Shown piece after piece: positions 18,859 through 31,044 of a stretch of 64,000 nt of DNA. The number at the start of each line of letters is the position of its first letter. Positions within the stretch are counted from its first letter, which is position 1. Location of the stretch: NCBI RefSeq assembly GCF_013283645.1, contig NZ_JABEKV010000001.1, positions 1,294,577 through 1,358,576 of the forward strand, read 5' to 3'. The notes under the pieces are model-generated. The model saw nothing but the letters and a program-made list of their open reading frames with translations. It ran no database searches and was not told the origin of the DNA. Both the position numbers and the translations under genes were made by a program. The stretch comes from Sinorhizobium psoraleae. Lineage in GTDB: Bacteria; Pseudomonadota; Alphaproteobacteria; Rhizobiales; Rhizobiaceae.

Positions 18859-20847
18859 ATGCGCCTTTCACCGTCCTTCCTTGACGAGATACGCGATCGC
18901 GTTCCGATTTCGGACGTGATCGGCAAGCGTGTCACCTGGGATCGGCGCAAGACCAATGTTTCGCGTGGCGACTACTGGGCCTGCTGCCCGTTCCATGGTG
19001 AAAAGTCGCCGAGCTTCCACTGTGAGGACCGGAAGGGCCGCTATCATTGCTTCGGCTGCGGCGTTTCCGGCGACCATTTCCGTTTCCTGACCGACCTTGA
19101 AGGACTGAGCTTCCCCGAAGCCGTGCAGCAGATCGCTGATATGGCCGGTGTCGCCATGCCGCAACCCGATCCCCAGGCCGAGCGGCGCGAAAAGGAGCGC
19201 ACCAGCCTGCTCGATGTCATGGAAATGGCGACGCAGTTCTTCCAGGACCAGCTCCAGACGGCGAACGGCGCGAAGGCGCGGGCCTATCTGCGCGAGCGGG
19301 GGCTGACCGGCCGTACCATCGAGACCTTTCGCCTGGGCTTCGCGCCCGACAGCCGCAACGCGCTGAAGGAATTTCTCGCCGGCAAGGGTGTCGGCAAGGA
19401 GCAGATCGAGGCCTGCGGCCTGGTGGTCCATGGACCCGACGTGCCGGTCTCCTACGATCGCTTCCGCGACCGCATCATGTTTCCGATCCTTTCGGCACGC
19501 GAGAAGGTAATCGCCTTCGGCGGCCGCGCCATGTCGCCCGACGCTCCGGCCAAATATCTGAACTCGAACGAGACCGAGCTCTTCCACAAGGGCAATGTGC
19601 TCTTCAATTTCGCGCGCGCCAGGCGGGCTTCGCAGGGGGCGGACGGGGCGGGAACGATCATCGCCGTCGAGGGCTATATGGACGTGATCGCGCTTCATCA
19701 GGTAGGCATCGAGAATGCCGTTGCGCCGCTCGGAACCGCGCTCACCGGTAATCAGCTCGATCTTCTCTGGAAGATGACGCCGCAGCCGGTGCTCTGCTTC
19801 GACGGCGACGGCGCGGGCATTCGTGCCGCCAATCGCGCCGTCGATCTGGCGCTGCCGCATCTGAAGCCCGGACGGTCCGTCCGCTTCGCCATGCTGCCGG
19901 ACGGCAAGGACCCGGACGACCTGGTGCGCCATGACGGGCGCGAGCCTTTCGACAAGGTGCTTGGCAATGCCCGCTCGCTTGCGGAGATGGTGTGGCTGCG
20001 CGAGATCCAGGGCGGCGCGTTCGACACGCCGGAAAAACGTGCCGAACTCGAAGCACGGCTGAGGCAGGTGACGTCCGTCGTCGTCGACGAAAGCGTGCGC
20101 CGGCACTATGGCCAGGATATGCGCGATCGGCTGCATGCCTTTCTGCAGGGCAGTGCGCCGTTCAAGTACGAACGGCGGCAGTTCGAGCGGGGCGGACGCC
20201 AGGGTGGCAGAAGGACAGCGGCTCCCGATCCTGTTATGGGCGCCGTCGTCGAGGCCGGCACTGCCGCCAGTTCGAAGCTTAACCAGTTGTTGAAGGCGGA
20301 TCGCTCGGTTCGACCGCCAGTATTGCGCGAAAGCGTGTTGGCGCTCACCATCGTCAACCATCCGCAATTGCTCTTCGATGAGTACGACGAGATCTCGACC
20401 ATCGAGTTCGACCACCACGATCTGCAGCGCTGCTGGGCGGCGGTGCTGAATGCCGCAGCAGCAAACGGGCCGCGACTGACGCGGGAAACCCTCATTGAGC
20501 AACTGGAGGCGGAGGGTTTTGGGACGCTGATCGGCGGGCTCGACCAGCAGGTCCGTTTTACGCGCCTCTGGACTGCGACGACCGCGGCGGCGCCGGAAGA
20601 TGCGCGCGAAGGCTACCTTCAGGCGCTTGCCCTGCACCGGCGCAGCAAAGCGCTCCATTGGCAACGTCGCGAACTGGAGCGTGAATTGGCTCATGCCACC
20701 GAGGAGGGGGATATGGAAGTGGTGCCGCAACTCCTGCGCACGCTCCAGGAGGTCCAGCTCGAAGTGACGCGGCTTGAGAACCAGGAAGCCATCATCGAAG
20801 GCTTCGGCGTGCTTTCCGGCCGGGTGAAGGGTCCGGCGGCGCGGTAG
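18859..20847 (+). CDS. dnaG: DNA primase
   Basis: 662 residues. It makes RNA primers at the replication fork with DnaB. The N-terminal CHC2 zinc finger has ligands Cys43, His46, Cys64 and Cys67 ([21 protein letters not shown]). The catalytic core with TOPRIM fold follows, shown by [15 protein letters not shown] (metal-binding Glu) and [11 protein letters not shown] (Asp pair). The C-terminal 200 residues form the helicase-binding domain. Length is typical of alphaproteobacteria. It lies downstream of yqeY, as in many macromolecular-synthesis clusters. Confidence 0.97.
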   Translation: MRLSPSFLDEIRDRVPISDVIGKRVTWDRRKTNVSRGDYWACCPFHGEKSPSFHCEDRKGRYHCFGCGVSGDHFRFLTDLEGLSFPEAVQQIADMAGVAMPQPDPQAERREKERTSLLDVMEMATQFFQDQLQTANGAKARAYLRERGLTGRTIETFRLGFAPDSRNALKEFLAGKGVGKEQIEACGLVVHGPDVPVSYDRFRDRIMFPILSAREKVIAFGGRAMSPDAPAKYLNSNETELFHKGNVLFNFARARRASQGADGAGTIIAVEGYMDVIALHQVGIENAVAPLGTALTGNQLDLLWKMTPQPVLCFDGDGAGIRAANRAVDLALPHLKPGRSVRFAMLPDGKDPDDLVRHDGREPFDKVLGNARSLAEMVWLREIQGGAFDTPEKRAELEARLRQVTSVVVDESVRRHYGQDMRDRLHAFLQGSAPFKYERRQFERGGRQGGRRTAAPDPVMGAVVEAGTAASSKLNQLLKADRSVRPPVLRESVLALTIVNHPQLLFDEYDEISTIEFDHHDLQRCWAAVLNAAAANGPRLTRETLIEQLEAEGFGTLIGGLDQQVRFTRLWTATTAAAPEDAREGYLQALALHRRSKALHWQRRELERELAHATEEGDMEVVPQLLRTLQEVQLEVTRLENQEAIIEGFGVLSGRVKGPAAR

Positions 20848-20927
20848 AGCTTTTCTTCTCGCAAACGCGGGCGATTTGCGTCCCACCTGACCAAACCCCA
20901 TACTCAGCGCCTGACGAAAGCGATTCC

Positions 20928-22793
20928 ATGCCTCACCGCCACGACACCACCTCCGCACGCCTCTTCGAAAGCGAAGGCGTCGCCAATCCTCTTGATGTCT
21001 TGAAGCGCGTCTACGGTTACTCCGCTTTCCGCGGCAAACAGCAGGATGTGGTCGAGCATATGGTTGCGGGCGGTGATGCTGTGGTGCTCTTCCCGACGGG
21101 GGCGGGCAAATCGGTCTGCTTCCAGATTCCGGCGCATTGCCGCCGCGGTGTCGGCATCGTCGTCTCGCCGTTGATCGCCTTGATGCGCGACCAGGTCGAG
21201 GCGCTGAAGCAGCTCGGCATTCGTGCTGCCGCGCTCAATTCCTCTCTGACGCGCGACGAGGCGATCGCGGTGCGGCGCGCACTTTCGACAGGCGCGTTGG
21301 ACCTGCTTTACGTGACGCCGGAGCGCGCCGTCACCGATGGTTTCGCCGAGATGATCGGTGATATGGAGATCGCGCTCTTCGCGATCGATGAAGCGCACTG
21401 CGTCTCGCAATGGGGACACGACTTCCGGCCGGAATATCGGGGCCTTGACTGTCTCTCATCGCGCTTTCCCGGCGTGCCGCGGATCGCGCTTACCGCCACC
21501 GCAGATCCGCATACGCGCGACGACATCGTCGAGCGATTGGCGCTCACCGGAGCGAGGGTCTTCACGACCAGCTTCGACCGGCCGAACATTGCCTACGAGA
21601 TCGTCGAGCGCGACCAGCCGCGCCAGCAGTTGCTCCGTTTTCTCTCCCGCTTCAAGGGCTCGAGCGGCATTGTCTATTGCCTATCACGCGCCAAGGTCGA
21701 GGACACGGCGGAATGGCTGAACGCACAAGGCGTGCGCGCGCTTCCCTATCATGCCGGCATGGACCGCACTCTGCGCGACGCCCATCAGGATGCCTTTCTG
21801 AAGGAAGAGGATCTTTGCCTGGTCGCGACGGTCGCTTTCGGCATGGGCATCGACAAGCCGGATGTGCGCTATGTCGCTCATCTCGATCTGCCGGGCTCGG
21901 TCGAGGCTTATTACCAGGAGACCGGACGGGCGGGTCGTGACGGGCTGCCGTCCGAGGTCTGGATGGCCTACGGCATGGCCGACGTCATCCAGCGCCGGAG
22001 GATGATCGACGAGGGTGGTGCGGCAGAGGAGATCAAGCGCATCGAGCGGTCGAAGCTCAATGCGCTGCTTGCGATCTGCGAGACGGCAGGTTGCCGGCGG
22101 CAGGCGATCCTTGCGCATTTCGGCGAGGTGCACCCCGGCCGCTGCGGCCACTGCGACACCTGCCTGAAGCCGGTCGAGACCTGGGATGGTACCGAGGCCG
22201 CGATCAAGGCCCTTGCCGCCGTCTATCGGACCGGCGAGCGTTTCGGCGCGGGCCACGTCATCGATGTGCTCATGGGAACGACCAACGAGAAGACTGAGCG
22301 CTTCGGCCACGTCGATATGCCGGTCTTCGGAGCGGGCAAGGATCTGCCGGCACGCACGTGGCAGTCCGTGTTCCGGCAGTTGCTCGCCGCAGGCCTCGTC
22401 AGGGTCGATCAATCCGCCTTCGGGGCGATCCAGCTCGAGCCGGAGGCGCGCGCAGTGTTCAAACGCGAGCGCCAGGTGTTCTTCCGCAAAGACAGGCCGA
22501 CCTCGGGCAAGGCCGCCCGAGCGGCGAAGTCCGGTGCGCGGCGCGAGAGAGCCGATCTCGCCGGCTCCGATCTCGAGCTTTTCGAACGCCTGCGCGCCGA
22601 GCGGTTCTCGATCGCCAAGGAATTGAACGTGCCGCCCTATGTCGTCTTCCCGGACACGACCTTGATCGCGCTCGCCAAGCAGCGTCCGCGCGACTTCGAC
22701 GATCTCCTCGATATTCCCGGCATCGGCGAGAGCAAGCGCGAACGCTACGGCGAGGCATTCCTGGCCGTCATCGACGGCTATCTCGACGGATAG
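20928..22793 (+). CDS. recQ: ATP-dependent DNA helicase RecQ
   Basis: 621 residues, a 3'-5' helicase in recombination and fork repair. Walker A is [12 protein letters not shown], motif II is [19 protein letters not shown] (DEAH), and motif VI is [11 protein letters not shown] four-Cys RecQ zinc site follows ([18 protein letters not shown]), then the RQC winged helix and a C-terminal HRDC domain ([33 protein letters not shown]). Domain order and length match E. coli RecQ. It starts 80 bp after dnaG. Confidence 0.96.
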   Translation: MPHRHDTTSARLFESEGVANPLDVLKRVYGYSAFRGKQQDVVEHMVAGGDAVVLFPTGAGKSVCFQIPAHCRRGVGIVVSPLIALMRDQVEALKQLGIRAAALNSSLTRDEAIAVRRALSTGALDLLYVTPERAVTDGFAEMIGDMEIALFAIDEAHCVSQWGHDFRPEYRGLDCLSSRFPGVPRIALTATADPHTRDDIVERLALTGARVFTTSFDRPNIAYEIVERDQPRQQLLRFLSRFKGSSGIVYCLSRAKVEDTAEWLNAQGVRALPYHAGMDRTLRDAHQDAFLKEEDLCLVATVAFGMGIDKPDVRYVAHLDLPGSVEAYYQETGRAGRDGLPSEVWMAYGMADVIQRRRMIDEGGAAEEIKRIERSKLNALLAICETAGCRRQAILAHFGEVHPGRCGHCDTCLKPVETWDGTEAAIKALAAVYRTGERFGAGHVIDVLMGTTNEKTERFGHVDMPVFGAGKDLPARTWQSVFRQLLAAGLVRVDQSAFGAIQLEPEARAVFKRERQVFFRKDRPTSGKAARAAKSGARRERADLAGSDLELFERLRAERFSIAKELNVPPYVVFPDTTLIALAKQRPRDFDDLLDIPGIGESKRERYGEAFLAVIDGYLDG

Positions 22794-23117
22794 GCAGCCT
22801 CGGACGATGCCGCCCGCACTGCATCTCGCGAATGAAAATGTCGCCTGAGGCGCTCCGCCGGACAGAAAGTATCCGCAGGCGGCTCCCTGCGTGAAAGCCC
22901 CTGTCGTTTTCATCGATCTCTGCGTTCCGGCCTTCCTGAGGCGTTGGAAATTGCTGCAGGAGACGGCCCGCCGTGCTAGTCGTCTAGCGTTCCGAAGTTC
23001 GAAATCGACCTTCGTCAGAGCCGGTGCGCAGATCCAGGAGCGAGGGTGACCGCAGCATGTGCGAAAGGCGCGGTGCCTTGGCTTGAAACGTCCTTCTTAC
23101 AGCGAGAGTGGCCAACC
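22794..23117. other. Intergenic region upstream of kbl
   Basis: 324 bases between recQ and kbl. No terminator with a T tract, RNA gene or riboswitch (none of the glycine type either) was recognised; the kbl-tdh promoter should be here. Confidence 0.4.
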
Positions 23118-24305
23118 ATGACCTCAGCCTTTCTGTCCCATCTTCGTTCTGAACTCGAAGGCCTGAAATCGGCCGGCCTCTATAAATCCGAGCGCGTCAT
23201 CACCTCGAAGCAGGCGGGTGAAATCGAGGTGGCGTCCGGCGATCGCGTGCTGAACTTCTGCGCCAACAACTATCTCGGCCTTGCCGACAACGAAGAGCTT
23301 GCCACGGCCGGCAAGCAGGCGCTCGATCGCTACGGCTACGGCATGGCCTCCGTGCGCTTCATCTGCGGTACGCAGGAGGAGCACAAGCAGCTCGAAGCGC
23401 GCATCTCCTCTTTCCTCGGAATGGAAGATACGATTCTTTATTCCTCCTGCTTCGATGCCAATGGCGGCCTGTTCGAGACATTGCTTGGCGAGGAAGACGC
23501 GGTCATCTCAGATGCGCTGAACCATGCCTCGATCATCGACGGCGTACGCCTCTCCAAGGCGAAGCGCTTTCGTTACGCCAACAACGACATGGCGGCGCTC
23601 GAGGAGGAGTTGAAGAAGGCCGAAGGCAGTCGCTTCAAGCTGATCGCCACCGATGGTGTCTTCTCGATGGACGGCATCATCGCCAACCTTGAGGGCGTGT
23701 GCGACCTCGCCGAGAAATACGATGCGATGGTCATGGTCGATGACAGCCATGCGGTCGGTTTCGTCGGCAGGCACGGACGCGGCTCCGCCGAGCATTGCGG
23801 CGTCGAGGGCAGGGTCGATATCATCACCGGCACGCTCGGCAAGGCCCTCGGCGGTGCCTCGGGCGGCTACACCTCGGCCAAGGCCGAAATCGTCGATTGG
23901 CTGCGGCAGCGCTCGCGTCCCTATCTTTTCTCCAACACGCTGGCCCCCGTCATCGCCGCCGCCTCGCTCAAGGTCTTCGATCTGATCGAGAACGGCGATA
24001 AGCTGCGCGAAAGGCTTTATGCGAACGCGGCGCTTTTCCGCGCGGAGATGTCGAAGCTCGGCTTCACGCTTGCCGGCGAAGGACACCCGATCATTCCCGT
24101 CATGCTCGGTGACGCCACGCTTGCCCAGGAGATGGCCGCCCGGATGCTTCAGAAGGGCGTTTATGTCATCGGCTTCTCCTTCCCGGTGGTGCCGCGGGGC
24201 CAGGCGCGGATCCGGACCCAGATGTCGGCCGCCCACAGCGAGCAGGATGTCCGGCGTGCGATCGCGGTCTTCGAAGAGGTCGGTCGCGATCTCGGCGTGA
24301 TTTGA
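23118..24305 (+). CDS. kbl: 2-amino-3-ketobutyrate CoA ligase (glycine C-acetyltransferase)
   Basis: 395 residues from ATG 23118, matching the usual Kbl start and length; the frame is open 24 codons upstream. This PLP enzyme splits 2-amino-3-ketobutyrate with CoA into glycine and acetyl-CoA, the second step of threonine breakdown. Schiff-base Lys242 is in [15 protein letters not shown]; the cofactor pocket also shows [11 protein letters not shown] and [11 protein letters not shown]. It pairs with tdh, 31 bp downstream, and the unstable intermediate is normally passed between the two enzymes. Confidence 0.95.
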   Translation: MTSAFLSHLRSELEGLKSAGLYKSERVITSKQAGEIEVASGDRVLNFCANNYLGLADNEELATAGKQALDRYGYGMASVRFICGTQEEHKQLEARISSFLGMEDTILYSSCFDANGGLFETLLGEEDAVISDALNHASIIDGVRLSKAKRFRYANNDMAALEEELKKAEGSRFKLIATDGVFSMDGIIANLEGVCDLAEKYDAMVMVDDSHAVGFVGRHGRGSAEHCGVEGRVDIITGTLGKALGGASGGYTSAKAEIVDWLRQRSRPYLFSNTLAPVIAAASLKVFDLIENGDKLRERLYANAALFRAEMSKLGFTLAGEGHPIIPVMLGDATLAQEMAARMLQKGVYVIGFSFPVVPRGQARIRTQMSAAHSEQDVRRAIAVFEEVGRDLGVI

Positions 24306-24336
24306 CGAGTTAGGGTGAGGGGCGGAGGATCTTGCG

Positions 24337-25371
<1,035 letters not shown>

Positions 25372-25920
25372 AGAACGCGAACGAGGATTGGTGCGGCGGC
25401 TGGTCAGTCTGCTAGCCCGAACTGGGATCTCAATCTCCCGGTAAAGGGGCGCCGTGACCCGTCCAGCGGTAATGGTCTCGCGACTCTCGGAGGAGAATTA
25501 TGCCGTGACATCGATCTCCGTGACCAGCGAAGCGCCGCGACCCTTGTCTTTTTAAAGGCCGCTCCTACATGTTGAGCGAAAGCTGATAAACAGCGCAAAA
25601 ACCCGCGAAGAAGCGTTTTTTGCCGATTTACGCGGTTTTTCACCGGAAATGCTTGACGGGATCAAAAATTCTGGGAATCACCATTTCAGCAGAAATGGCG
25701 ACACGGTACGGCGGATAGGAAAATCATGCCTGAGACGTTTCAGTGGCAGGGCTGTCGAAGCTTGCCGCTCAACCGCGATCGCTGTCGTGGTTAATCAGGA
25801 ATTAAACATCATCCCGTTACGTCAGGGGAAATGATTCGGTGGCGGGTGCGCGGCGCCCGAACCACGAAGCGGCATTGGCACCAGGCGCACGCTGGTTGCG
25901 ACAAGGAAAGCGACGAATAA
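25372..25920. other. Long region upstream of rpoD
   Basis: 549 bases without a credible gene; a 61-codon frame at 25649 has no ribosome site. It should hold the rpoD promoters and leader. An imperfect hairpin with A and T runs lies around 25597-25640 (ACCCGCG and CGCGGT cores) and could end tdh transcripts or act in the leader. CTTGAC at 25652 resembles a -35 box, but no good -10 follows. Confidence 0.45.
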
Positions 25921-27981
25921 ATGGCAACTAAAGTCAAAGAAAACGAAGAAGCAGACGTTGAACGCGAAGGCGCTCCGGACGGCCCGCTTCTCGACCTTTC
26001 CGACGACGCTGTCAAGAAGATGATCAAGGCCGCCAAGAAGCGCGGCTACGTGACGATGGACGAACTGAATTCGGTCCTGCCGTCCGAGGAAGTCACCTCC
26101 GAGCAGATCGAAGACACGATGGCCATGCTCTCCGACATGGGCATCAATGTCATCGAGGATGAGGAAGCCGAGGAAGCTGCCGGTGGCGGCGACGACGAAG
26201 ACGGCGGTGACGACGGCGACAGCGAAGGCGGTGAACTGACCACCTCCACCGGTACCGCGCTTGCGACCGGCAAGAAGAAAGAACCCACCGATCGCACCGA
26301 CGATCCGGTGCGCATGTACCTGCGCGAGATGGGCTCGGTCGAACTTCTCTCCCGTGAAGGCGAAATTGCGATCGCCAAGCGCATCGAGGCTGGTCGCGAA
26401 ACGATGATCGCGGGTCTCTGTGAGAGCCCGCTTACCTTCCAGGCACTCATCATCTGGCGCGATGAACTGAACGAAGGCCAGACGCTTCTGCGCGAGATCA
26501 TCGATCTCGAGACCACCTATTCCGGTCCGGAAGCGAAGGCTGCCCCGCAGTTCCAGAGCCCGGAAAAGATCGAGGCTGACCGCAAGGCGGCCGAAGAGAA
26601 GGAAAAGGTGCGCAAGACGCGCGCAGCCGCAGCCAATGACGACGACATCACCAATGTCGGCGGCGATGGCCAGCCACCGGAGGAAGAAGAAGAGGACGAT
26701 GATGAATCGAACCTCTCGCTCGCCGCGATGGAAGCGGAACTGCGCCCGCAGGTGATGGAAACGCTCGACATCATCGCCGAGACCTACAAGAAGCTCCGCA
26801 AGCTGCAGGACCAGCAGGTCGAGGCGCGCCTTGCCGCCACCGGCACCCTGTCGCCGGCGCAGGAGCGCCGTTACAAGGAACTGAAGGACGAGCTGATCAA
26901 GGCGGTGAAGTCGCTGTCGCTCAACCAGAACCGCATCGATGCGCTGGTCGAACAACTCTACGACATTTCCAAGCGCCTGATGCAGAACGAAGGCCGACTG
27001 CTGCGCCTTGCCGAATCCTACGGTGTCAAGCGCGACTCCTTCCTGGAACAGTATTCGGGCGCCGAGCTCGATCCGAACTGGATGAAGTCGATCAGCAATC
27101 TCGCCGGCAAGGGCTGGAAGGAGTTTGCAAGGGCCGAGAACCAGACGATCCGGGATATCCGCCAGGAGATCCAGAATCTTGCGACCGAAACCGGCATATC
27201 CATCGCCGAGTTCCGCCGCATCGTTTCCATGGTCCAGAAGGGCGAGCGCGAAGCGCGCATCGCCAAGAAGGAGATGGTCGAGGCCAACCTGCGTCTCGTT
27301 ATTTCGATCGCCAAGAAGTACACGAACCGCGGCCTGCAGTTCCTGGATCTCATTCAGGAAGGCAATATCGGCCTGATGAAGGCGGTCGACAAGTTCGAGT
27401 ACCGCCGCGGATACAAGTTCTCGACCTATGCCACCTGGTGGATCCGGCAGGCGATCACCCGCTCAATCGCCGACCAGGCCCGCACGATCCGCATTCCGGT
27501 GCACATGATCGAGACGATCAACAAGATCGTTCGTACCTCGCGCCAGATGCTGCACGAAATCGGCCGTGAGCCGACGCCGGAGGAACTGGCCGAAAAGCTC
27601 GCCATGCCGCTCGAGAAGGTGCGCAAGGTGCTGAAGATCGCCAAGGAGCCGATCTCGCTCGAAACACCGGTCGGTGACGAGGAAGATTCACACCTCGGCG
27701 ATTTCATCGAGGACAAGAACGCGCTGTTGCCGATCGACGCCGCCATCCAGGCGAACCTGCGTGAAACGACGACCCGCGTTCTCGCTTCGCTGACGCCGCG
27801 CGAGGAACGTGTTCTGCGCATGCGCTTCGGCATCGGCATGAACACGGACCACACGCTCGAAGAAGTCGGCCAGCAGTTCTCGGTCACCCGCGAACGTATC
27901 CGCCAGATCGAAGCGAAGGCGTTGAGGAAACTCAAGCATCCGAGCCGTTCGCGCAAGCTGCGCTCGTTCCTCGATAGCTAA
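25921..27981 (+). CDS. rpoD: RNA polymerase primary sigma factor (sigma-70)
   Basis: 686 residues, the housekeeping sigma factor (SigA/RpoD). Region 1.1 (about 20-85) is followed by an acidic linker, region 1.2 ([20 protein letters not shown]), a non-conserved insert with an acidic run near 255, region 2 ([20 protein letters not shown], then [17 protein letters not shown]), region 3 and region 4 ([39 protein letters not shown]). All core-binding and -10/-35 recognition segments are complete. It is monocistronic with a strong terminator. Confidence 0.98.
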   Translation: MATKVKENEEADVEREGAPDGPLLDLSDDAVKKMIKAAKKRGYVTMDELNSVLPSEEVTSEQIEDTMAMLSDMGINVIEDEEAEEAAGGGDDEDGGDDGDSEGGELTTSTGTALATGKKKEPTDRTDDPVRMYLREMGSVELLSREGEIAIAKRIEAGRETMIAGLCESPLTFQALIIWRDELNEGQTLLREIIDLETTYSGPEAKAAPQFQSPEKIEADRKAAEEKEKVRKTRAAAANDDDITNVGGDGQPPEEEEEDDDESNLSLAAMEAELRPQVMETLDIIAETYKKLRKLQDQQVEARLAATGTLSPAQERRYKELKDELIKAVKSLSLNQNRIDALVEQLYDISKRLMQNEGRLLRLAESYGVKRDSFLEQYSGAELDPNWMKSISNLAGKGWKEFARAENQTIRDIRQEIQNLATETGISIAEFRRIVSMVQKGEREARIAKKEMVEANLRLVISIAKKYTNRGLQFLDLIQEGNIGLMKAVDKFEYRRGYKFSTYATWWIRQAITRSIADQARTIRIPVHMIETINKIVRTSRQMLHEIGREPTPEELAEKLAMPLEKVRKVLKIAKEPISLETPVGDEEDSHLGDFIEDKNALLPIDAAIQANLRETTTRVLASLTPREERVLRMRFGIGMNTDHTLEEVGQQFSVTRERIRQIEAKALRKLKHPSRSRKLRSFLDS

Positions 27982-28003
27982 ACTGAGCGCTGTAGAGACG
28001 TCG

Positions 28004-28032
28004 AAAAAGCCGGGCCTTGCGCCCGGCTTTTT
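28004..28032 (+). terminator. Rho-independent terminator of rpoD
   Basis: AAAAAGCCGGGC (28004-28015), a 5-base loop, GCCCGGCTTTTT (28021-28032), one more T. It sits 23 bases after the rpoD stop. Confidence 0.93.
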
Positions 28033-28194
28033 TATGCCGTCCGCTTTTCCAATTTGCGCCGAACCCTGCGCCGCCTGTCGCGCTTGTTCGCCCATGACCG
28101 CGGGATTATACTTCACAGCTTGCAGCGAGCCCGGGCCGCAGCGACACCGCGCCTTGGGCGAATCGAGAGTGCCGCGCGATCAACGCAGAGGCAC

Positions 28195-28350
28195 TCCAGA
28201 GCGTTTCACCGTTCATCGATACAGTGAAACGCGCATTTTTTGAAATGACGCAATTCCGGACGGAAGGCGTTACACACTTTTCCTGGAATTGCTCAAGTCC
28301 TTTGAATCCAGAGCATTTATCCGCTTTCATCCGAAAGCGGGATGCTCTGC
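28195..28350. repeat. Mosaic palindromic intergenic repeat (rhizobial ABC-like)
   Basis: Three palindromic parts lie in a row. The first is GCGTTTCAC/GTGAAACGC (28201-28209 and 28224-28232). The second is a block around 28250-28295 in which AATTCCGGAC is mirrored by TCCTGGAATT. The third has outer arms CAGAGCAT/ATGCTCTG (28309-28316 and 28342-28349) with inner arms CCGCTTT/AAAGCGG. It fills the gap before the GYD gene and leaves that gene's ribosome site intact. Together with the rpoD terminator it accounts for the 381-base gap. Confidence 0.65.
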
Positions 28351-28362
28351 GGGAGGTGTGAG

Positions 28363-28656
28363 ATGACCACTTATGTCGTGCTTCTCAATTGGACCGAGCA
28401 GGGTATCAAGAACGTACGTGAGTCCCCGAAGCGGCTGGATGCCGCCAGGAATGTGCTCACCGAAATGGGCGGATCCTTCAAGGACTTCTACCTGACGATG
28501 GGTGAATACGACATGGTCGCAATCTGCGAAGCACCTGATGACGCGGTCGCTGCGCGGTTTGCTTTAACGCTCGGCATGAACGGCAATGTGCGCACCCGCA
28601 CATTGAAGGCATTTCCGGAAGCGGCCTATCGGGAACTCATCGCTACGCTCGGCTAA
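28363..28656 (+). CDS. GYD-domain protein
   Basis: 97 residues from ATG 28363, with GGGAGGTG six bases upstream. The whole length is a GYD domain, a ferredoxin-like alpha+beta fold; typical are LNWTEQGIKNVRESPKRLD and YLTMGEYDMVAICEAPDD. Family function is unknown; dimers may bind small ligands. It stands alone between rpoD and a convergent gene. Confidence 0.85.
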   Translation: MTTYVVLLNWTEQGIKNVRESPKRLDAARNVLTEMGGSFKDFYLTMGEYDMVAICEAPDDAVAARFALTLGMNGNVRTRTLKAFPEAAYRELIATLG

Positions 28657-28735
28657 AGCATGGCCGGTCGACGGCCCGGTGATTTCCATCGCTGAGACTG
28701 ACTGGCACGCCGCCGGCGCGAAGGCTTGGTCTGCG

Positions 28736-29563
28736 TCAAGGCTCGCCGTTACCTGACAGAACCTGCGCCGTCCCGCGGATCGCATTGCGAAAGGCGTCGT
28801 CGAAGCTGACGCCGCGGACCTGCCACCGGTGCGTCTTCCCGGCGCTCACGAGTTGCCAGTCGGCTATCCAGCCGAGCGCCTTGTCGCTCCAGGAAATCGT
28901 GCCCACGAGCGCGACATCGCCGCCGATCTTCTTTGCGAGCCGTTCCAGTTGCGCAGCTTCTTCGGCCGACAGGACGTCGAGGCCGAGCTTTTCCGCGGCA
29001 AGCGTTTTGCGGGCCGGCAGCCTTGCTTCAAGTGCGAGAGGCACAGTCGCGGCGGCGAGCGACTCGGCCATATAGGGGCTTTCGTCGCCATCGCTGGTCA
29101 ACATGAAGCTGCGTTTCTGGTCATGGACGGCGAGGAAGACGGCAATCCGTGGCCGCGGCTGAAGCCAGGGCCCTGATCCGAGCGTATCGAGCAGGTGGTC
29201 GATCGTTGCCGGTTCGTATCGGCAGGTCAGGTCGTGCGGCCGGTCGTGCGTGCCCTGTTCGTCGTGGATCGGAATGCCCTCGAGCCGATCCCGATAGGCA
29301 AAGGACGCGACGAAGCTGCCGGCGCGTTCGATGAGCGGTGAGAGCGCGGGCAAGGCGAGCACACGCTGGTCGCCGGAGACCTTGACGAGGACTTCGCCAA
29401 GGCATTCGCGAAAACCGATTTGCCGATTTTCCTCGCCGGTGCCGGTGACGATCGCGTCGCTCGTATAGAGATCCCGCGTGTTGCCGGCCCACGCTCGCTC
29501 CGGAGAGATTACGCCGGCAAGCATGACGAGAAATGGCAGGACGGCTGTCATTCTGGCGGTCAT
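28736..29563 (-). CDS. DUF2066-family exported protein
   Basis: 275 residues. A signal peptide (VLPFLVMLAGVISPERAWA) is followed by the DUF2066 fold: DLYTSDAIVTGTGEENRQIG near the start of the mature part and a central RIAVFLAVHD segment. The C-terminal third (ALVGTISWSDKALGWIADWQ) resembles the beta-sheet seen in periplasmic proteins of this family. Function is unknown. It is divergent from the lytic transglycosylase-like gene, with 70 bp between their starts. Confidence 0.8.
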   Translation of the reverse strand: MTARMTAVLPFLVMLAGVISPERAWAGNTRDLYTSDAIVTGTGEENRQIGFRECLGEVLVKVSGDQRVLALPALSPLIERAGSFVASFAYRDRLEGIPIHDEQGTHDRPHDLTCRYEPATIDHLLDTLGSGPWLQPRPRIAVFLAVHDQKRSFMLTSDGDESPYMAESLAAATVPLALEARLPARKTLAAEKLGLDVLSAEEAAQLERLAKKIGGDVALVGTISWSDKALGWIADWQLVSAGKTHRWQVRGVSFDDAFRNAIRGTAQVLSGNGEP

Positions 29564-29633
29564 TCAACTTCGCCTCAAAACCGATCCTTAACATTTACGC
29601 TTTATCAATCTCTCGCAAACGAGAGGTTCCGCG

Positions 29634-30203
29634 ATGCGTTGCGTTTTTGTCGTCGTCCTCCTGTTGCTGGCCGGCTGCGGAACGGTGCCGAGGGACACCC
29701 GGAACGCCTGTGCGGTTTTCGAGCAGCGAGATGGTCTTTTCAACAGTTGGCGTCGGGCCGCCTATGCGGCGGAACGCGAATATGGCGTGCCCGTGCCCGT
29801 GCTGATGGCGACGATCTACACGGAGTCCGGATTCCGACACAATGCAAGGCCGCCGCGCACCAAGCTCTTCGGCTTCATTCCGTGGACGCGCGTCTCGACC
29901 GCCTATGGATATTCGCAGGCGCTCGATGGCACCTGGGCCCGCTACCAGGCCGAAACCGGGCGCTGGATGGCGCGCCGGACGGATTTCGCCGACGCGATCC
30001 GCTTCATCGCCTGGTACCACAATCAAAGCCATCAGAGGAACGGCATCGCGCTCAACGATCCCTACCGGCTCTACATTGCCTACTATCACGGTCATGGCGG
30101 TTACGCGCGGGGCAACTGGAGCGCAACGGCGCAGGCAGGCGCGAAGCGCGCGGCCAGTGTGGCGGCGATCTATGCGGGGCAACTGCGCGGCTGTGGTTCG
30201 TGA
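29634..30203 (+). CDS. Lytic-transglycosylase-like lipoprotein (SLT fold)
   Basis: 189 residues with a lipobox LLLLAGC (Cys15), so the product should be lipid-anchored in the envelope. The SLT-type lysozyme fold is indicated by VPVPVLMATIYTESGFRHN, with candidate catalytic Glu64, then AYGYSQALDGTWARYQ and IAWYHNQSHQRN. It would cleave peptidoglycan between MurNAc and GlcNAc. The protein is short for the family and has no extra binding domain. The next gene (DUF1428) follows after 221 bp and need not be linked. Confidence 0.85.
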   Translation: MRCVFVVVLLLLAGCGTVPRDTRNACAVFEQRDGLFNSWRRAAYAAEREYGVPVPVLMATIYTESGFRHNARPPRTKLFGFIPWTRVSTAYGYSQALDGTWARYQAETGRWMARRTDFADAIRFIAWYHNQSHQRNGIALNDPYRLYIAYYHGHGGYARGNWSATAQAGAKRAASVAAIYAGQLRGCGS

Positions 30204-30424
30204 CCGCAGCACCGCGCGTCTTTCCAGACACAAGCCGCTACGCTGGACGAATGGAAGCGGGCGTTCCGAGAACGCAATCGTCGCATTCTGCTCCGTTCGC
30301 ACATGGACGCCAGCGAAAGCGGTCTCGCCTCCGGCCGAAGATCACGAAAAATCATCATACCCTGTCGGAACCTTTCCGCTTCGATCGTCCTTTGCCTGTC
30401 CAGCCAAAACAGGAGGAGATACAA

Positions 30425-30778
30425 ATGCCCTATGTCGATGGTTTTCTCATCGCCGTGCCGAAGGCGAAGGTCGAGGAATATAAGGCGCTCGCGCGCCGGG
30501 CGGGCGACGTCTGGAAAGAACACGGGGCGCTCAGCTACGTCGAGTGCCTGGCGGACGACGTACCCTATGGCGAATTGACGTCCTTTCCGCGCGCGGTGCA
30601 GGCAAAGGACGACGAGACGGTGGTCTTCTCCTGGGTCCTTTACGGGTCGCGCCAGGATCGCGATGCGATCGTCGCCAAGGTTATGGCCGATCCGCGGCTT
30701 CAAGGTGACGAGTGGAAGTCCATCTTCGATGGCAAGCGCATGATTTATGGAGGCTTCCAACCGTTTCTGCAGCTATAG
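30425..30778 (+). CDS. DUF1428-family protein
   Basis: 117 residues from ATG 30425, preceded by AGGAGGAG. The sequence MPYVDGFLIAVPKAKVEEY, the middle DDVPYGELTSFPRAVQAK and the end DGKRMIYGGFQPFL match DUF1428, a dimeric alpha+beta barrel family (E. coli YbaA-like) with no known activity. The longer frame that begins at 29420 overlaps the upstream gene in another frame and is not real there. A RIME-like element starts 9 bases after the stop. Confidence 0.88.
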   Translation: MPYVDGFLIAVPKAKVEEYKALARRAGDVWKEHGALSYVECLADDVPYGELTSFPRAVQAKDDETVVFSWVLYGSRQDRDAIVAKVMADPRLQGDEWKSIFDGKRMIYGGFQPFLQL

Positions 30779-30787
30779 CAGGACAGG

Positions 30788-30892
30788 AGCCTGCAGCGCC
30801 GCGCGTCTAATCAGACGCGCAAAGGACGCTCCTGGAGCGTTTTGCTGCATGTTGCTCCTTAAATCGCTACGATCCAACGAGACATGCAGGAG
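30788..30892 (+). repeat. RIME-like intergenic element, diverged
   Basis: CTGCAGCGCCGCGCGTCTAA starts the first palindrome (GCGCGTCT mirrored by AGACGCGC). The second palindrome begins with GCTGCATGTTGCTCCTTAAA and ends with GACATGCAGGAGC. Same order as the complete copy at 54341, with several changes; it occupies much of the gap between the DUF1428 and yjbQ genes. Confidence 0.7.
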
Positions 30893-31044
30893 CGTTCGCC
30901 GGCTGCGCCGGCAACGCTCGGTCCTGACACTCTGCTCGTTCCTCAATGAGCGGCGGCGAATTTTGAATTGTCGGATATCCTTCCTAAATTGATTCCTTCA
31001 AGGACGTGTTCCTTCGTCGCCGCCAGTGAACGAGAAAAGCCGCA

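Noticed and set aside
18868-20958. 696-codon open frame on the minus strand across dnaG
   Set aside because: It is the antisense shadow of dnaG in a high G+C genome; the plus-strand product has complete zinc-finger and TOPRIM motifs, and the antisense protein resembles no family.
25649-25834. 61-codon frame upstream of rpoD
   Set aside because: No ribosome site, basic random-like composition; the region is more likely leader and promoter.
29420-30424. Upstream part of the long plus-strand frame ending in DUF1428
   Set aside because: It overlaps the lytic-transglycosylase-like lipoprotein gene in another frame; DUF1428 homologues start at the ATG at 30425, which has its own ribosome site.
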